Below, in pieces: positions 1-6,535 of a stretch of DNA of 10,399 bases (position 1 is its first letter; each line of letters begins with the position of its first letter). Position numbers and translations under genes: made by a program. Source of the stretch: an uncultured Bacilli bacterium (lineage in GTDB: Bacteria > Bacillota_I > Bacilli_A > RF39 > UBA660); the NCBI GenBank assembly GCA_947591175.1, contig CANQDB010000043.1, positions 1-10,399 on the forward strand, read 5' to 3'. The notes under the pieces are model-generated. The model was not told the origin of the DNA. It did not search any database and saw nothing but the letters and a program-made list of their open reading frames with translations.

Positions 1-9
1 TATAATAAA

Positions 10-33
10 GAGGATTAACTTTTCTTAATCCCC
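10..33 (-). terminator. Probable intrinsic terminator after whiA
   Basis: Read on the minus strand, a 7-bp perfect stem (GGATTAA / TTAATCC, arms 25-31 and 12-18) closes a 6-nt loop and is followed by the T-rich run TCTTTATTATA. It lies about 35 nt after the whiA stop codon, where a transcript end is expected. The stem is AT-rich and the T-run is interrupted, so termination may be partial. The window ends before any downstream gene is visible. Confidence 0.5.
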
Positions 34-68
34 CCTATTTTCTTCATTTTTTGTCTACTTTTTCTTGA

Positions 69-1001
69 CTAATGCAAATTCTTGATACGTTGGACTAATT
101 CTTTTATTTTGCGAAAACGATGATTAAGACCGGATTTAGTTATCTTATTGTTGGTCTCAACTGAGATGATTTCACTAAGTTCAAGCAAGGAACTTTCTGG
201 GTACTTTAAACGGTACCTTGCCGCCTCTTGAGTTTTTTCATCTAAAAGGTCGAGTCCTACTTCTTCGATTAGATAGTTTATATCTTCAACTTGTTTGGTG
301 GCTGTCTCGATTGTTTTATCGATATTTGCTTGTTCACAATTGTTAAGACGATTAGTCATATTTTTATGGTCGCGATATATTCTTATATCTTCGTAATATA
401 AAAGAGCCTTGGTGGCATTAATAATACGTAAGAAGTCCCCTATCTTTTCAGCCTCTTTGACATAGAGCATGTAGCCTTTATCTCTTGAAATAATCTTACT
501 ATTTAAATCAAAATTGTTTAGTAAGTCTTGGTCGAATTCGGCTTCTTCGATAGTATCAATCGAAAATTCTAAGTGATATCTAGAAGTCTTCGGATCATTC
601 ACACTTCCTTTGGCTAGGAACAAACCTCTTAAGTAGGCCCTTTGATCTTCGATAGTACTTACCATATATTCAAGCGGTTCCAAAAGATAAAAGCCATTTT
701 CACTTAGGACTGATAAATCTTTTAAAATTAATTCTATTTTTTCATTAACAGTCAAAATATAAAGACTATTTTTAGCAAAGTTATTGTTTCTTTTTTGTTC
801 GATTTGAAGAGTAACTTGATAGGTGTCTTTTACTAGTTGAAAAAGATATTTGGCAACTGTACTATTTTCGGTAATAAGTTCTATTTTATCTTCGGTATAG
901 ATGGCATTGTTTCTAAAAAAAGCCGACAAAATAGCAAGACGTTCAGAACGTGTCGTCTCTTGATGAGTCAATTCATTTTTTATATTTGTGGAAAAAGACA
1001 T
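69..1001 (-). CDS. whiA: WhiA, LAGLIDADG-fold/HTH DNA-binding regulator
   Basis: A 310-residue protein of normal length for WhiA. In Streptomyces WhiA is a sporulation regulator; in Bacillus it is a nucleoid-associated protein affecting cell division and chromosome segregation. The N-terminal half has the LAGLIDADG-homing-endonuclease-like fold, recognised by RAYLRGLFLAKGS (121-133) followed by YHLEF (142-146). The C-terminal half carries the conserved segment RLNNCEQAN (218-226) and a helix-turn-helix ending in SGLNHRFRKI (290-299). Homing-nuclease catalysis is not expected in this family. The ATG is supported by a ribosome-binding site GAAGGTG (1007-1013) with 5-nt spacing. The usual upstream partners rapZ and yvcK are missing. 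The gene is separated from its upstream neighbour by a terminator, so it needs its own promoter; none is obvious, and the interval is filled by a 32-bp repeat array. Identity is confident; the role in this organism is inferred. Confidence 0.95.
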   Translation of the reverse strand: MSFSTNIKNELTHQETTRSERLAILSAFFRNNAIYTEDKIELITENSTVAKYLFQLVKDTYQVTLQIEQKRNNNFAKNSLYILTVNEKIELILKDLSVLSENGFYLLEPLEYMVSTIEDQRAYLRGLFLAKGSVNDPKTSRYHLEFSIDTIEEAEFDQDLLNNFDLNSKIISRDKGYMLYVKEAEKIGDFLRIINATKALLYYEDIRIYRDHKNMTNRLNNCEQANIDKTIETATKQVEDINYLIEEVGLDLLDEKTQEAARYRLKYPESSLLELSEIISVETNNKITKSGLNHRFRKIKELVQRIKNLH

Positions 1002-1014
1002 AATGTCACCTTCA

Positions 1015-1136
1015 ACCTAATGCTATCACAAAATTCTGGGTTTTTAAAGCCGATTTATCACAAAATTCCGGCTTTTTGACGTCGTTTTATCACAAAATTC
1101 CGACTTTTTTAGAGCGTTTTATCACATTTTTCCGAT
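1015..1136. repeat. Array of four imperfect 32-bp repeats upstream of whiA
   Basis: Units begin at 1024, 1056, 1088 and 1120, an exact 32-bp period. The core on the plus strand is TATCACAAAATTC; the fourth copy is degenerate (TATCACATTTTTC). The flanks differ between units but stay complementary across the core in three of them: ACCTA/TGGGT with one G-U pair (1015-1019/1037-1041), AAAGCCG/CGGCTTT (1046-1052/1069-1075) and GTCG/CGAC (1081-1084/1101-1104). The fourth keeps only CG/CG. On the plus strand each of the first three right arms runs into a T-run. The array fills the space between a terminator and the whiA ribosome-binding site. It could be a row of protein-binding sites (32 bp is about three helical turns) or a structured leader. 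Function unknown. Confidence 0.85.
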
Positions 1137-1146
1137 TATTAATAAT

Positions 1147-1170
1147 TAAAAAAAGAGCATTTCGCTCTTA
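1147..1170 (-). terminator. Intrinsic terminator after the two-TM protein gene
   Basis: On the minus strand a perfect 6-bp stem AAGAGC / GCTCTT (1164-1169 and 1153-1158) with loop GAAAT is followed by a run of T (complement of A at 1148-1154). The stem begins inside the TAA stop codon of the upstream small gene. This should separate that gene, and any read-through from trxB, from whiA. Confidence 0.85.
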
Positions 1171-1377
1171 GTAGATAATAAATATAAATGAGCCAACAAT
1201 TAAAGATCCCACTAGTAAATATATGGCTAAATACAAGTTTAATTGTTGATTACGAACTGCTTTAGGTTTATCTTCATCGATTTTCTTTCTTTTTGATAGA
1301 TAGACTGCTAGAAAGATAATACCACTAAAAAGTAATATCGCACTTAAAATAATCAAGAATGGCTTCATCAAAGTCAT
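1168..1377 (-). CDS. Small two-TM membrane protein, unknown function
   Basis: A 69-residue protein that I do not recognise. Two hydrophobic segments (about 5-28 and 47-69) flank a charged middle part containing SKRKKIDEDKPK (28-39), giving a hairpin-like topology; the protein ends right after the second segment (FIFIIY). The ATG follows the ribosome-binding site AGAGGTG with suitable spacing. An in-frame ATG three codons later (MKPFL) is a possible alternative start. The gene has its own near-consensus promoter just upstream and an intrinsic terminator that overlaps its stop codon, so it is a complete single-gene unit of about 240 nt. That layout, plus its matched signals, argues for a real gene rather than a chance ORF. 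It occupies the place where rapZ/yvcK usually stand between trxB and whiA. No function can be given. Confidence 0.75.
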   Translation of the reverse strand: MTLMKPFLIILSAILLFSGIIFLAVYLSKRKKIDEDKPKAVRNQQLNLYLAIYLLVGSLIVGSFIFIIY

Positions 1378-1405
1378 TTTTGTTCACCTCTTTATTCCGT
1401 TTTTA

Positions 1406-1434
1406 ATTATACTCTTATAGATTCTATTTGGCAA
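1406..1434 (-). promoter_or_regulatory. Sigma-A-type promoter for the two-TM protein gene
   Basis: On the minus strand a -35 box TTGCCA (1429-1434, five of six matches to TTGACA), a 17-bp spacer and a perfect -10 box TATAAT (1406-1411). The -35 box begins 1 nt after the trxB stop codon (1436-1438). The start codon is about 30 nt from the -10 box. Confidence 0.85.
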
Positions 1435-1435
1435 T

Positions 1436-2347
1436 TCATTTTCGTTCAATTATTTGCATGGCAGCTCTTGCCCCATCCGCAGTAGCGGTTACAATTTGAT
1501 AGAGATTTTTCTTGATGGCATCTCCCACCGCAAAGACATTGGGAAGTCTCGTCTCTAAGTGACTATTGGTTAAAATATAGCCTTCGTTATCTAAAATAGA
1601 TAAGTCTTTTAACCATTCCGTATTAGGTTTTTGACCGATATAGATAAAACATGCGTCACATGGCAAGTCTCTTACCTCTTGAGCCTTAGGATTTTCAATA
1701 CGAACTCCTGCTAGTTTGTTATCTTCTTCGATAAATTTTTTAGGGAACGTATTATAAAGTACTTTAATGTTATCATGTTCTTTTATTTTCTCTTGGAAAT
1801 GAAGAGGTGCTTTTAATCTATCACTTCGATTGATGATGGTTACTTCGCTACAGATTCCGGAGAGATATAGGGCTTCTTCGAGGGCACTACTGCCACCACC
1901 GATAATAACCGCCTTTTTACCTTTATAGAGTGGTCCATCACAAATAGCACACCAACTGATACCGCGACCTGTTAATTTATCTTCATTTTCAATTCCTAGT
2001 TTTTTAGGACTTCTTCCAGTTGCTAAAATGACACTCTTACAAGTAAAGGTATCAGAAGCCGTCTTTACTTCAATCATATTGCCATGGTGAATTAGTTGTT
2101 GCACGTCACCATAACGATAATCGACACCTAGTGATTGGATTTGTTCTAACATATTTTGGGCAAGTTCTGGACCAGTTATTTCTTTTAAACCGGGGTAGTT
2201 TTCGATAGTCGAAGTTCTATTAATTTGGCCTCCTGGGAGTTCTTTTTCAAGGATACAGCAATCTACCGAACCTCTTTTTAGATAGAGGGCTGCTGTCATT
2301 CCTGCCACTCCAGCACCGACAATAATAGTATCAAAATTTGATTTCAT
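1436..2347 (-). CDS. trxB: Thioredoxin reductase-like flavoprotein
   Basis: A 303-residue FAD-dependent pyridine nucleotide-disulfide reductase of the thioredoxin reductase type. TrxB normally moves electrons from NADPH through FAD and a CxxC pair to thioredoxin in the cytoplasm. Visible motifs: FAD-binding GAGVAG (11-16), ATG (110-112 region), redox pair CAIC (133-136), dinucleotide-binding GGGSSALEEA (150-159) and the second FAD motif FAVGD (272-276). The usual NADPH 2'-phosphate motif HRRxxxR is replaced by NRSDRLK (173-179), and GGGDSA by GGGSSA, so cofactor preference may differ. The ATG at 2347 is chosen because it has AAGGAGG (2357-2363) 9 nt upstream and begins the family-typical sequence; an open frame continues 29 codons further upstream but is lgt in another frame. 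It overlaps the lgt end by 17 nt. It is most likely the last gene of the uvrA operon. Confidence 0.9.
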   Translation of the reverse strand: MKSNFDTIIVGAGVAGMTAALYLKRGSVDCCILEKELPGGQINRTSTIENYPGLKEITGPELAQNMLEQIQSLGVDYRYGDVQQLIHHGNMIEVKTASDTFTCKSVILATGRSPKKLGIENEDKLTGRGISWCAICDGPLYKGKKAVIIGGGSSALEEALYLSGICSEVTIINRSDRLKAPLHFQEKIKEHDNIKVLYNTFPKKFIEEDNKLAGVRIENPKAQEVRDLPCDACFIYIGQKPNTEWLKDLSILDNEGYILTNSHLETRLPNVFAVGDAIKKNLYQIVTATADGARAAMQIIERK

Positions 2348-3161
2348 CTTTCTGTTCCTCCTTATAAAGGTTTTCAAAACGAGAACCTTTCTTCGAGAAA
2401 ATAAAGAGTAATAAACCGACGATGAATAAAACAATCGATACTACTTGGGCAATACGTAATGGGCCTAACATAAGACTATCGGTACGCATGCCTTCGATAA
2501 AGAAACGGCCAAAGGAATACCACATCAAATAAAATCCTGTAAGTTGACCTGTTTTTAAGTATTTATATCTTCGAATCATCAATAAAGCGATAAAACCAAA
2601 CAAATTCCAAATTGATTCATAAAGAAATGTCGGTTGCCAGTAAGCATATTTTCCTTCGTCATAGAAATGCATGCCTTCGACGATACCATCAGGCAAGCCT
2701 AAGTTTTTAATAGCCTCGTAAGTCATTTCAGCGCCGTGAGCCTCTTGATTAAAGAAATTTCCCCAACGACCAATAGCTTGACCAATTAGTAGTCCAGGGG
2801 CAATGATATCTAGCGTTTTTAATGTTTTGACTTTGTATTTATGGGTATAAAAAATTATAAAGATAAGTCCAAAGAGGATTCCACCATGGATAGCAAGACC
2901 ACCTTTCCATATTTCTAAAATAGAAATCGGATTGGCTAGATATTGATTAAGGTCAGCACTAAATAAGACGTAGTAGAGTCTTGCGCCAATAAGTCCAAAG
3001 ATAACAGTATAGAAAATCAAATTGATAAAGAAAGCTTCATTAATTTTTTGTCTTTTAATTTCCCGATAAATAATGGTACTTCCAACAAAGACTCCAATCA
3101 AAATAAAGATACTGTACCAGTAAATTTGAATAAATCCTAAATCGAGAGCAATTTTATCCAT
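2331..3161 (-). CDS. lgt: Prolipoprotein diacylglyceryl transferase Lgt
   Basis: A 276-residue integral membrane enzyme. Lgt transfers diacylglycerol from phosphatidylglycerol to the lipobox cysteine of prolipoproteins, the first step of lipoprotein maturation at the outer face of the membrane. The family signature GRWGNFFNQEAHG lies at 131-143 (fits the Lgt pattern G-R-x-G-N-F-x-N-x-E-x2-G). The conserved His is in GGLAIHGG (His92), and the C-terminal GRFFIEGMRTD (218-228) supplies the other conserved Arg. About seven hydrophobic segments are visible. The ATG is preceded by AAGGAGG with a 10-nt spacer. It overlaps the preceding YvlD-like gene by 8 nt and the following trxB by 17 nt, so translation is probably coupled through the operon. 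Length is normal and no key residue is missing. Confidence 0.96.
   Translation of the reverse strand: MDKIALDLGFIQIYWYSIFILIGVFVGSTIIYREIKRQKINEAFFINLIFYTVIFGLIGARLYYVLFSADLNQYLANPISILEIWKGGLAIHGGILFGLIFIIFYTHKYKVKTLKTLDIIAPGLLIGQAIGRWGNFFNQEAHGAEMTYEAIKNLGLPDGIVEGMHFYDEGKYAYWQPTFLYESIWNLFGFIALLMIRRYKYLKTGQLTGFYLMWYSFGRFFIEGMRTDSLMLGPLRIAQVVSIVLFIVGLLLFIFSKKGSRFENLYKEEQKDEIKF
2357..2363 (-). promoter_or_regulatory. Ribosome-binding site of trxB inside lgt
   Basis: AAGGAGG on the minus strand, 9 nt before the ATG at 2347 and within the last codons of lgt (Lys-Glu-Glu-Gln). It is the evidence for the short TrxB start over the 29-codon longer reading frame. Confidence 0.85.
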
Positions 3162-3585
3162 TTTTCTTCATCCTCCTTATAAGTGGTTTAATAATTATTT
3201 CGTCAACTAAGACGTTCATGATCGATAGTAATATAGCGATAAAGAAAGCTATCCAGATGTTAGTTAAATTAAAGTGATCCATCAATATCCAATCAGTTAG
3301 TTTTAAGATAAAGACATTTAAAACGGGATAGAATAAACCTAAGGTTAAGCCAGTTATGGGCAGAGTTAAAACAAATAAGAATGGTTTAATGGTTTTATTT
3401 AAAACGGAGATAATGATAACTGCCAAGACAGCATAGATGCCATAATAGGAAGTATCTATATAAAATGATTTAAAAAGAAAAGATACCAAGATGAAAACAA
3501 AAGTATAACAAATAACATCTAGTATCCATTCGAAAATGTGTATTTTTAATGTTTTTTGGGATTTTGTCTCATCGTTTTCTTTCAT
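3154..3585 (-). CDS. YvlD-like four-TM membrane protein (phage holin 4_2 superfamily)
   Basis: A 143-residue protein matching the pattern of the YvlD family (PF04020, named after mycobacterial four-TM phage holins). The telling stretch is LNKTIKPFLFVLTLP (62-76) followed by LTLGLF (80-85) and a conserved Asn (90). Hydrophobic segments lie at about 21-38, 48-63, 69-95 and 109-130, with a charged N-terminus and a basic C-terminus. Despite the family name no lysis genes are nearby. In Bacillus subtilis yvlD lies in the same uvrBA-lgt neighbourhood and its relatives are linked to envelope stress, but the function is not firmly known. It starts 9 nt after the uvrA stop, with ribosome-binding site AAGGAG overlapping that stop codon, and overlaps lgt by 8 nt. 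Family assignment is good; function is open. Confidence 0.85.
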   Translation of the reverse strand: MKENDETKSQKTLKIHIFEWILDVICYTFVFILVSFLFKSFYIDTSYYGIYAVLAVIIISVLNKTIKPFLFVLTLPITGLTLGLFYPVLNVFILKLTDWILMDHFNLTNIWIAFFIAILLSIMNVLVDEIIIKPLIRRMKKNG

Positions 3586-3594
3586 GGTATCTCC

Positions 3595-6402
3595 TTATAA
3601 AACTTTCTTTAAAAATTGGCCAGTATAAGATTTTTCTACTTGGCTTACTTGTTCTGGAGTTCCAGTCGTGACAATTGTTCCTCCTTGGTCTCCTCCTTCA
3701 GGTCCTAAATCTATGAGGTAGTCAGCTACTTTAATGACATCGAGGTTGTGTTCGATAATGACTACGGTATCTTTATTATCTACTATTTTTTGGAATATTG
3801 CAAGTAATCTTTTGATGTCGTCAGCGTGGAGTCCAGTAGTAGGTTCATCCAAGATAAATAGGGTCTTGCCAGTAGGTTTCTTTTGAAGCTCTTTAGCAAG
3901 TTTTACCCGTCCTGCTTCGCCTCCTGATAAGGTAGTGGCACTTTGTCCTAATTTAATATATCCAATTCCTACATCTTGTAGTACTTGTAATTTATTTTTG
4001 ATACGTGGTACATTTTCAAAGAAGGTAAGGGCTTCGGTTACACGCATATCGAGGACATCGGCAATGTTTTTACCTTTATATTTAATCGATAAAGTTTCTT
4101 GGTTGTAACGAGTTCCATGGCATACTTCACAAGGAATGTAGACATCTGGTAAGAAGTGCATTTCTATCTTTTTAACACCATCACCACGACAGGCTTCGCA
4201 TCTTCCACCTTTAACATTAAAGGAGAAACGATCTTTGCCATAGCCTAGCATTTTGGCTTCTTTAGTGTTAGTAAATAAGTCTCTTATATCATCGAAAACT
4301 CCAGTGTAAGTTGCAGGATTACTTCTTGGGGTTCGTCCAATTGGGTTTTGGGTTATCTCGACTATCTTATCGATATGTTCTAAGCCTTTAATAGCCTTGT
4401 ATTTACCAGGTTTAACTTTGGTTTTATAGACTTTAACCTTGGCTGCTTTAGCAAGTATTTCTGTAATTAAACTACTCTTACCACTTCCTGAAACACCAGT
4501 TACACAAGTGAAAGTACCGAGTGGTATTTTAACGTTAATCTTTTTAAGGTTGTTTTCTTCAGCACCTTGAATTTCGATACATTTACCATTTCCCTTACGG
4601 CGTTTTTTAGGAACTTCAATTTTTTCTTTGCCCGAAAGGTATCTTCCGGTTAGACTGTTTTCGTTTTTCATAACTTCTTCTGGAGTTCCTTGAGCAACGA
4701 TTTCGCCACCGTAAGTACCCGCTCCGGGACCTACATCGACAAGGTAATCGCTTGCTAACATAGTATCAGTATCGTGTTCGACTACGATTAAAGTGTTACC
4801 TAAATCACGCATCTCTTGTAGAGATTTAATTAATTTTTCATTATCTCTTTGATGAAGTCCAATCGATGGCTCGTCCAAAACATAGAGGACACCCGTCAAC
4901 TTCGAACCTATTTGAGTAGCAAGGCGAATACGTTGAGCTTCTCCTCCCGAAAGAGTACCAGCCGAGCGACTTAAAGTTAAGTATTCTAGTCCAACGTTAG
5001 CAAGAAATTCTAAGCGGTTTTTGATTTCTTTTATTAATAGAATTCCTATTTCTTGTTCTGAAGGTGTTAGTTTCAATTCGTTGAAGAAACGATTTAAATC
5101 TTTGATACTCATGCAAGTTACTTCATAGATGTTTTTACCACCGATTAAAACTGATAAAACACTATCTTGTAATCTTGCTCCATGACAGGTTTCGCACTCG
5201 GTTTCGATCATATAATTTTCGAGCCACTCTCTAATCCAAGTCGAAGATGTTTCCATATAACGACGTTCGAGGTTATTGATAATTCCTTCGTAGTAATCTA
5301 CTTGGTTATATCTATTACCACTTTTCGATGAATAACTGAAATGAATTGGTTCATCACTACCATAAAGGATATAGTTTTGGTTTTCTTTCGAAAGTTTCTC
5401 AAAAGGTTTATTCATATCGATCTTATAATGTTTGCATAGACATTCTAGTCGTTTAAAATCTAAGGCTTCAGGGTCATCTGTTAGAGTTTTAATAGCACCT
5501 TTATTTAGTGACTTACTACCATCTGGTACGACTAAATCAGGATCCATTTTAAGTTTAACACCAAGTCCTTTACAATCAGGACAAGCACCGAATGGAGCAT
5601 TGAAACTGAACATTCTAGGTTCTAGTTCAGGTAAGGAAAAATCACAGTATGGGCAAGCAAAATTTTCCGAAAATACCACTTCTTTGTCACCAACAAAATC
5701 CACAACTACTTTACCATGAGATAATTTAATGGCATTTTCGATAGCCTCGGCTAAACGTGACCTACTATCTTCTTTTAAAACGATACGGTCAATTACGACA
5801 TCGATATCATCTTTTTTATTCTTTTCTAAAGTAATATCTTCAGATAAATCGAGCATTTCGCCATTAACTCGAACACGGATATAACCTTCACTTCGAAGTT
5901 CTTCTAACAAATCTTTATGAGTACCCTTTTCACCGTGAACGACAGGAGACAAAATCATCAACTTAGTACCCATTTCTTTTTCCATCACTTTATTAACTAT
6001 CTCATCGACACTTTGGGAAGTAATCGGAATGTGATGGTTAGGACAGAATGGCGTACCAATACGCGCAAAAAGAAGACGTAAATAGTCATAGATTTCCGTG
6101 ACTGTTCCAACAGTCGAACGAGGATTTTTACTAGTCGTCTTTTGATCGATACTAATAGATGGTGACAAACCTTCAATCGAATCGACATCCGGTTTTTCAG
6201 TCCCACCTAAAAACTGACGAGCGTACGCTGACAAGCTTTCGACATAACGACGTTGACCTTCGGCATATATGGTATCAAAAGCCAAACTACTCTTACCACT
6301 TCCCGAAACACCAGTCATAACTATTAATTTATTTTTAGGTAACTCGATATCAACATTTTTTAAATTGTTTTCGCGAGCTCCTTTAACGATTATTTTATCC
6401 AC
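3595..6402 (-). CDS. uvrA: UvrA, excinuclease ABC subunit A
   Basis: The 935-residue damage-sensing ATPase of nucleotide excision repair, which loads UvrB on damaged DNA. Two ABC modules are complete. First: Walker A GVSGSGKSS (about 32-40), signature LSGGEAQR (484-491), Walker B VLDEPSIGLH (508-517). Second: GVSGSGKSS (636-644), signature LSGGEAGR (825-832), Walker B ILDEPTTGLH (850-859). Zinc-finger cysteines appear as CPYC/CPDC (about 250-277), CETC (403-406) and CEAC/CEVC (735-761). The second signature has Gly where Gln is usual. Start: an in-frame GTG at 6411 would extend it by three codons, but AGGTGG (6408-6413) is placed 5 nt before the GTG at 6402, which also gives the family-typical MDKIIVKGARENNLK. 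It is the first gene of a probable operon with the YvlD-like gene, lgt and trxB, behind an SOS-box-like promoter. Confidence 0.97.
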   Translation of the reverse strand: MDKIIVKGARENNLKNVDIELPKNKLIVMTGVSGSGKSSLAFDTIYAEGQRRYVESLSAYARQFLGGTEKPDVDSIEGLSPSISIDQKTTSKNPRSTVGTVTEIYDYLRLLFARIGTPFCPNHHIPITSQSVDEIVNKVMEKEMGTKLMILSPVVHGEKGTHKDLLEELRSEGYIRVRVNGEMLDLSEDITLEKNKKDDIDVVIDRIVLKEDSRSRLAEAIENAIKLSHGKVVVDFVGDKEVVFSENFACPYCDFSLPELEPRMFSFNAPFGACPDCKGLGVKLKMDPDLVVPDGSKSLNKGAIKTLTDDPEALDFKRLECLCKHYKIDMNKPFEKLSKENQNYILYGSDEPIHFSYSSKSGNRYNQVDYYEGIINNLERRYMETSSTWIREWLENYMIETECETCHGARLQDSVLSVLIGGKNIYEVTCMSIKDLNRFFNELKLTPSEQEIGILLIKEIKNRLEFLANVGLEYLTLSRSAGTLSGGEAQRIRLATQIGSKLTGVLYVLDEPSIGLHQRDNEKLIKSLQEMRDLGNTLIVVEHDTDTMLASDYLVDVGPGAGTYGGEIVAQGTPEEVMKNENSLTGRYLSGKEKIEVPKKRRKGNGKCIEIQGAEENNLKKINVKIPLGTFTCVTGVSGSGKSSLITEILAKAAKVKVYKTKVKPGKYKAIKGLEHIDKIVEITQNPIGRTPRSNPATYTGVFDDIRDLFTNTKEAKMLGYGKDRFSFNVKGGRCEACRGDGVKKIEMHFLPDVYIPCEVCHGTRYNQETLSIKYKGKNIADVLDMRVTEALTFFENVPRIKNKLQVLQDVGIGYIKLGQSATTLSGGEAGRVKLAKELQKKPTGKTLFILDEPTTGLHADDIKRLLAIFQKIVDNKDTVVIIEHNLDVIKVADYLIDLGPEGGDQGGTIVTTGTPEQVSQVEKSYTGQFLKKVL

Positions 6403-6407
6403 ATTGA

Positions 6408-6413
6408 CCACCT
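6408..6413 (-). promoter_or_regulatory. Ribosome-binding site deciding the uvrA start
   Basis: AGGTGG on the minus strand is 5 nt before the GTG at 6402. The alternative GTG at 6411 lies inside this box and would only have AAGGGA at 3 nt, which is too close. Confidence 0.6.
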
Positions 6414-6420
6414 GTCCCTT

Positions 6421-6430
6421 ATTATATCAT
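6421..6430 (-). promoter_or_regulatory. Possible second, proximal -10 element for uvrA
   Basis: The minus strand shows an extended -10 TGATATAAT, perfect at TATAAT (6421-6426), but no good -35 box (best AAGACG-like). A transcript from it would start about 12 nt before the uvrA start codon, almost on the ribosome-binding site. It may be a weak secondary promoter or chance in AT-rich DNA. Confidence 0.3.
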
Positions 6431-6466
6431 TTATAATCTAAAACGTCTTTTGTTTTTTTCTTCCTT

Positions 6467-6495
6467 AGTATATCATACCGAACTGTTGTTTGCAA
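6467..6495 (-). promoter_or_regulatory. Main uvrA promoter
   Basis: On the minus strand -35 TTGCAA (6490-6495), a 17-bp spacer and extended -10 TGATATACT (TATACT at 6467-6472). It lies just after the terminator of the upstream gene, about 65 nt from the uvrA start. The spacer and -35 box hold the LexA-like palindrome annotated separately. Confidence 0.8.
6479..6492. promoter_or_regulatory. Probable LexA (SOS) box in the uvrA promoter
   Basis: The plus strand reads CGAACTGTTGTTTG, that is CGAAC-N4-GTTTG. The Gram-positive LexA box is centred on GAAC-N4-GTTC (CGAAC-N4-GTTCG), so one of the ten half-site positions differs. It sits in the spacer and overlaps the -35 box of the uvrA promoter, where a bound repressor would block RNA polymerase. 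uvrA is a classic SOS gene, which supports the reading. No such site was seen upstream of uvrB. LexA itself is not in the window. Confidence 0.65.
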
Positions 6496-6506
6496 TTGTT
6501 TTCAAA

Positions 6507-6535
6507 GAAAAAAGATACTTTTTTAGTACCTTTAA
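6507..6535 (-). terminator. Intrinsic terminator after the 144-residue protein gene
   Basis: On the minus strand an 8-bp stem AAAGGTAC / GTATCTTT (one G-U pair; arms 6526-6533 and 6511-6518) closes a 7-nt A-rich loop and leads into T residues ending TCTTTG. The stem overlaps the TAA stop codon (6532-6534). It isolates the upstream unit from the uvrA promoter. Confidence 0.8.

Noticed and set aside
1..68. Short reading frame (MKKIGGIKKS-like) after whiA
   Set aside because: Only about ten codons, no ribosome-binding site, and it overlaps the terminator hairpin.
837..1079. 80-codon plus-strand reading frame overlapping the whiA start and the repeat array
   Set aside because: It is antisense to whiA, has no supported start signal, and its tail is simply the translated 32-bp repeats.
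1024..1136. DnaA-box cluster or replication origin
   Set aside because: TTTATCACA resembles TTATCCACA only with a gap; no copy matches the 9-mer, and no dnaA/dnaN genes are near.
1015..1136. CRISPR array
   Set aside because: The repeated core is only about 13-16 bp, the spacers are short, related and complementary across the core, and no cas gene is present.
1024..1136. Tandem promoters for whiA formed by TGTGATAAA in each repeat (minus strand)
   Set aside because: The -10-like match is weak (GATAAA) and no -35 box lies 16-18 bp upstream of any copy; kept only as a possibility.
2348..2434. 29-codon N-terminal extension of TrxB
   Set aside because: It is the lgt coding sequence in another frame; the family-typical start with a good ribosome-binding site is at 2347.
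3154..3585. Phage holin marking a prophage
   Set aside because: The family name is historical; the gene is embedded in a conserved housekeeping operon with no phage genes nearby.
5432..5719. 95-codon plus-strand reading frame inside uvrA
   Set aside because: Antisense shadow of a fully conserved UvrA segment including zinc-finger cysteines.
5997..6206. 69-codon minus-strand reading frame inside uvrA in another frame
   Set aside because: Low-complexity Arg/Leu-rich shadow of UvrA with no start signal.
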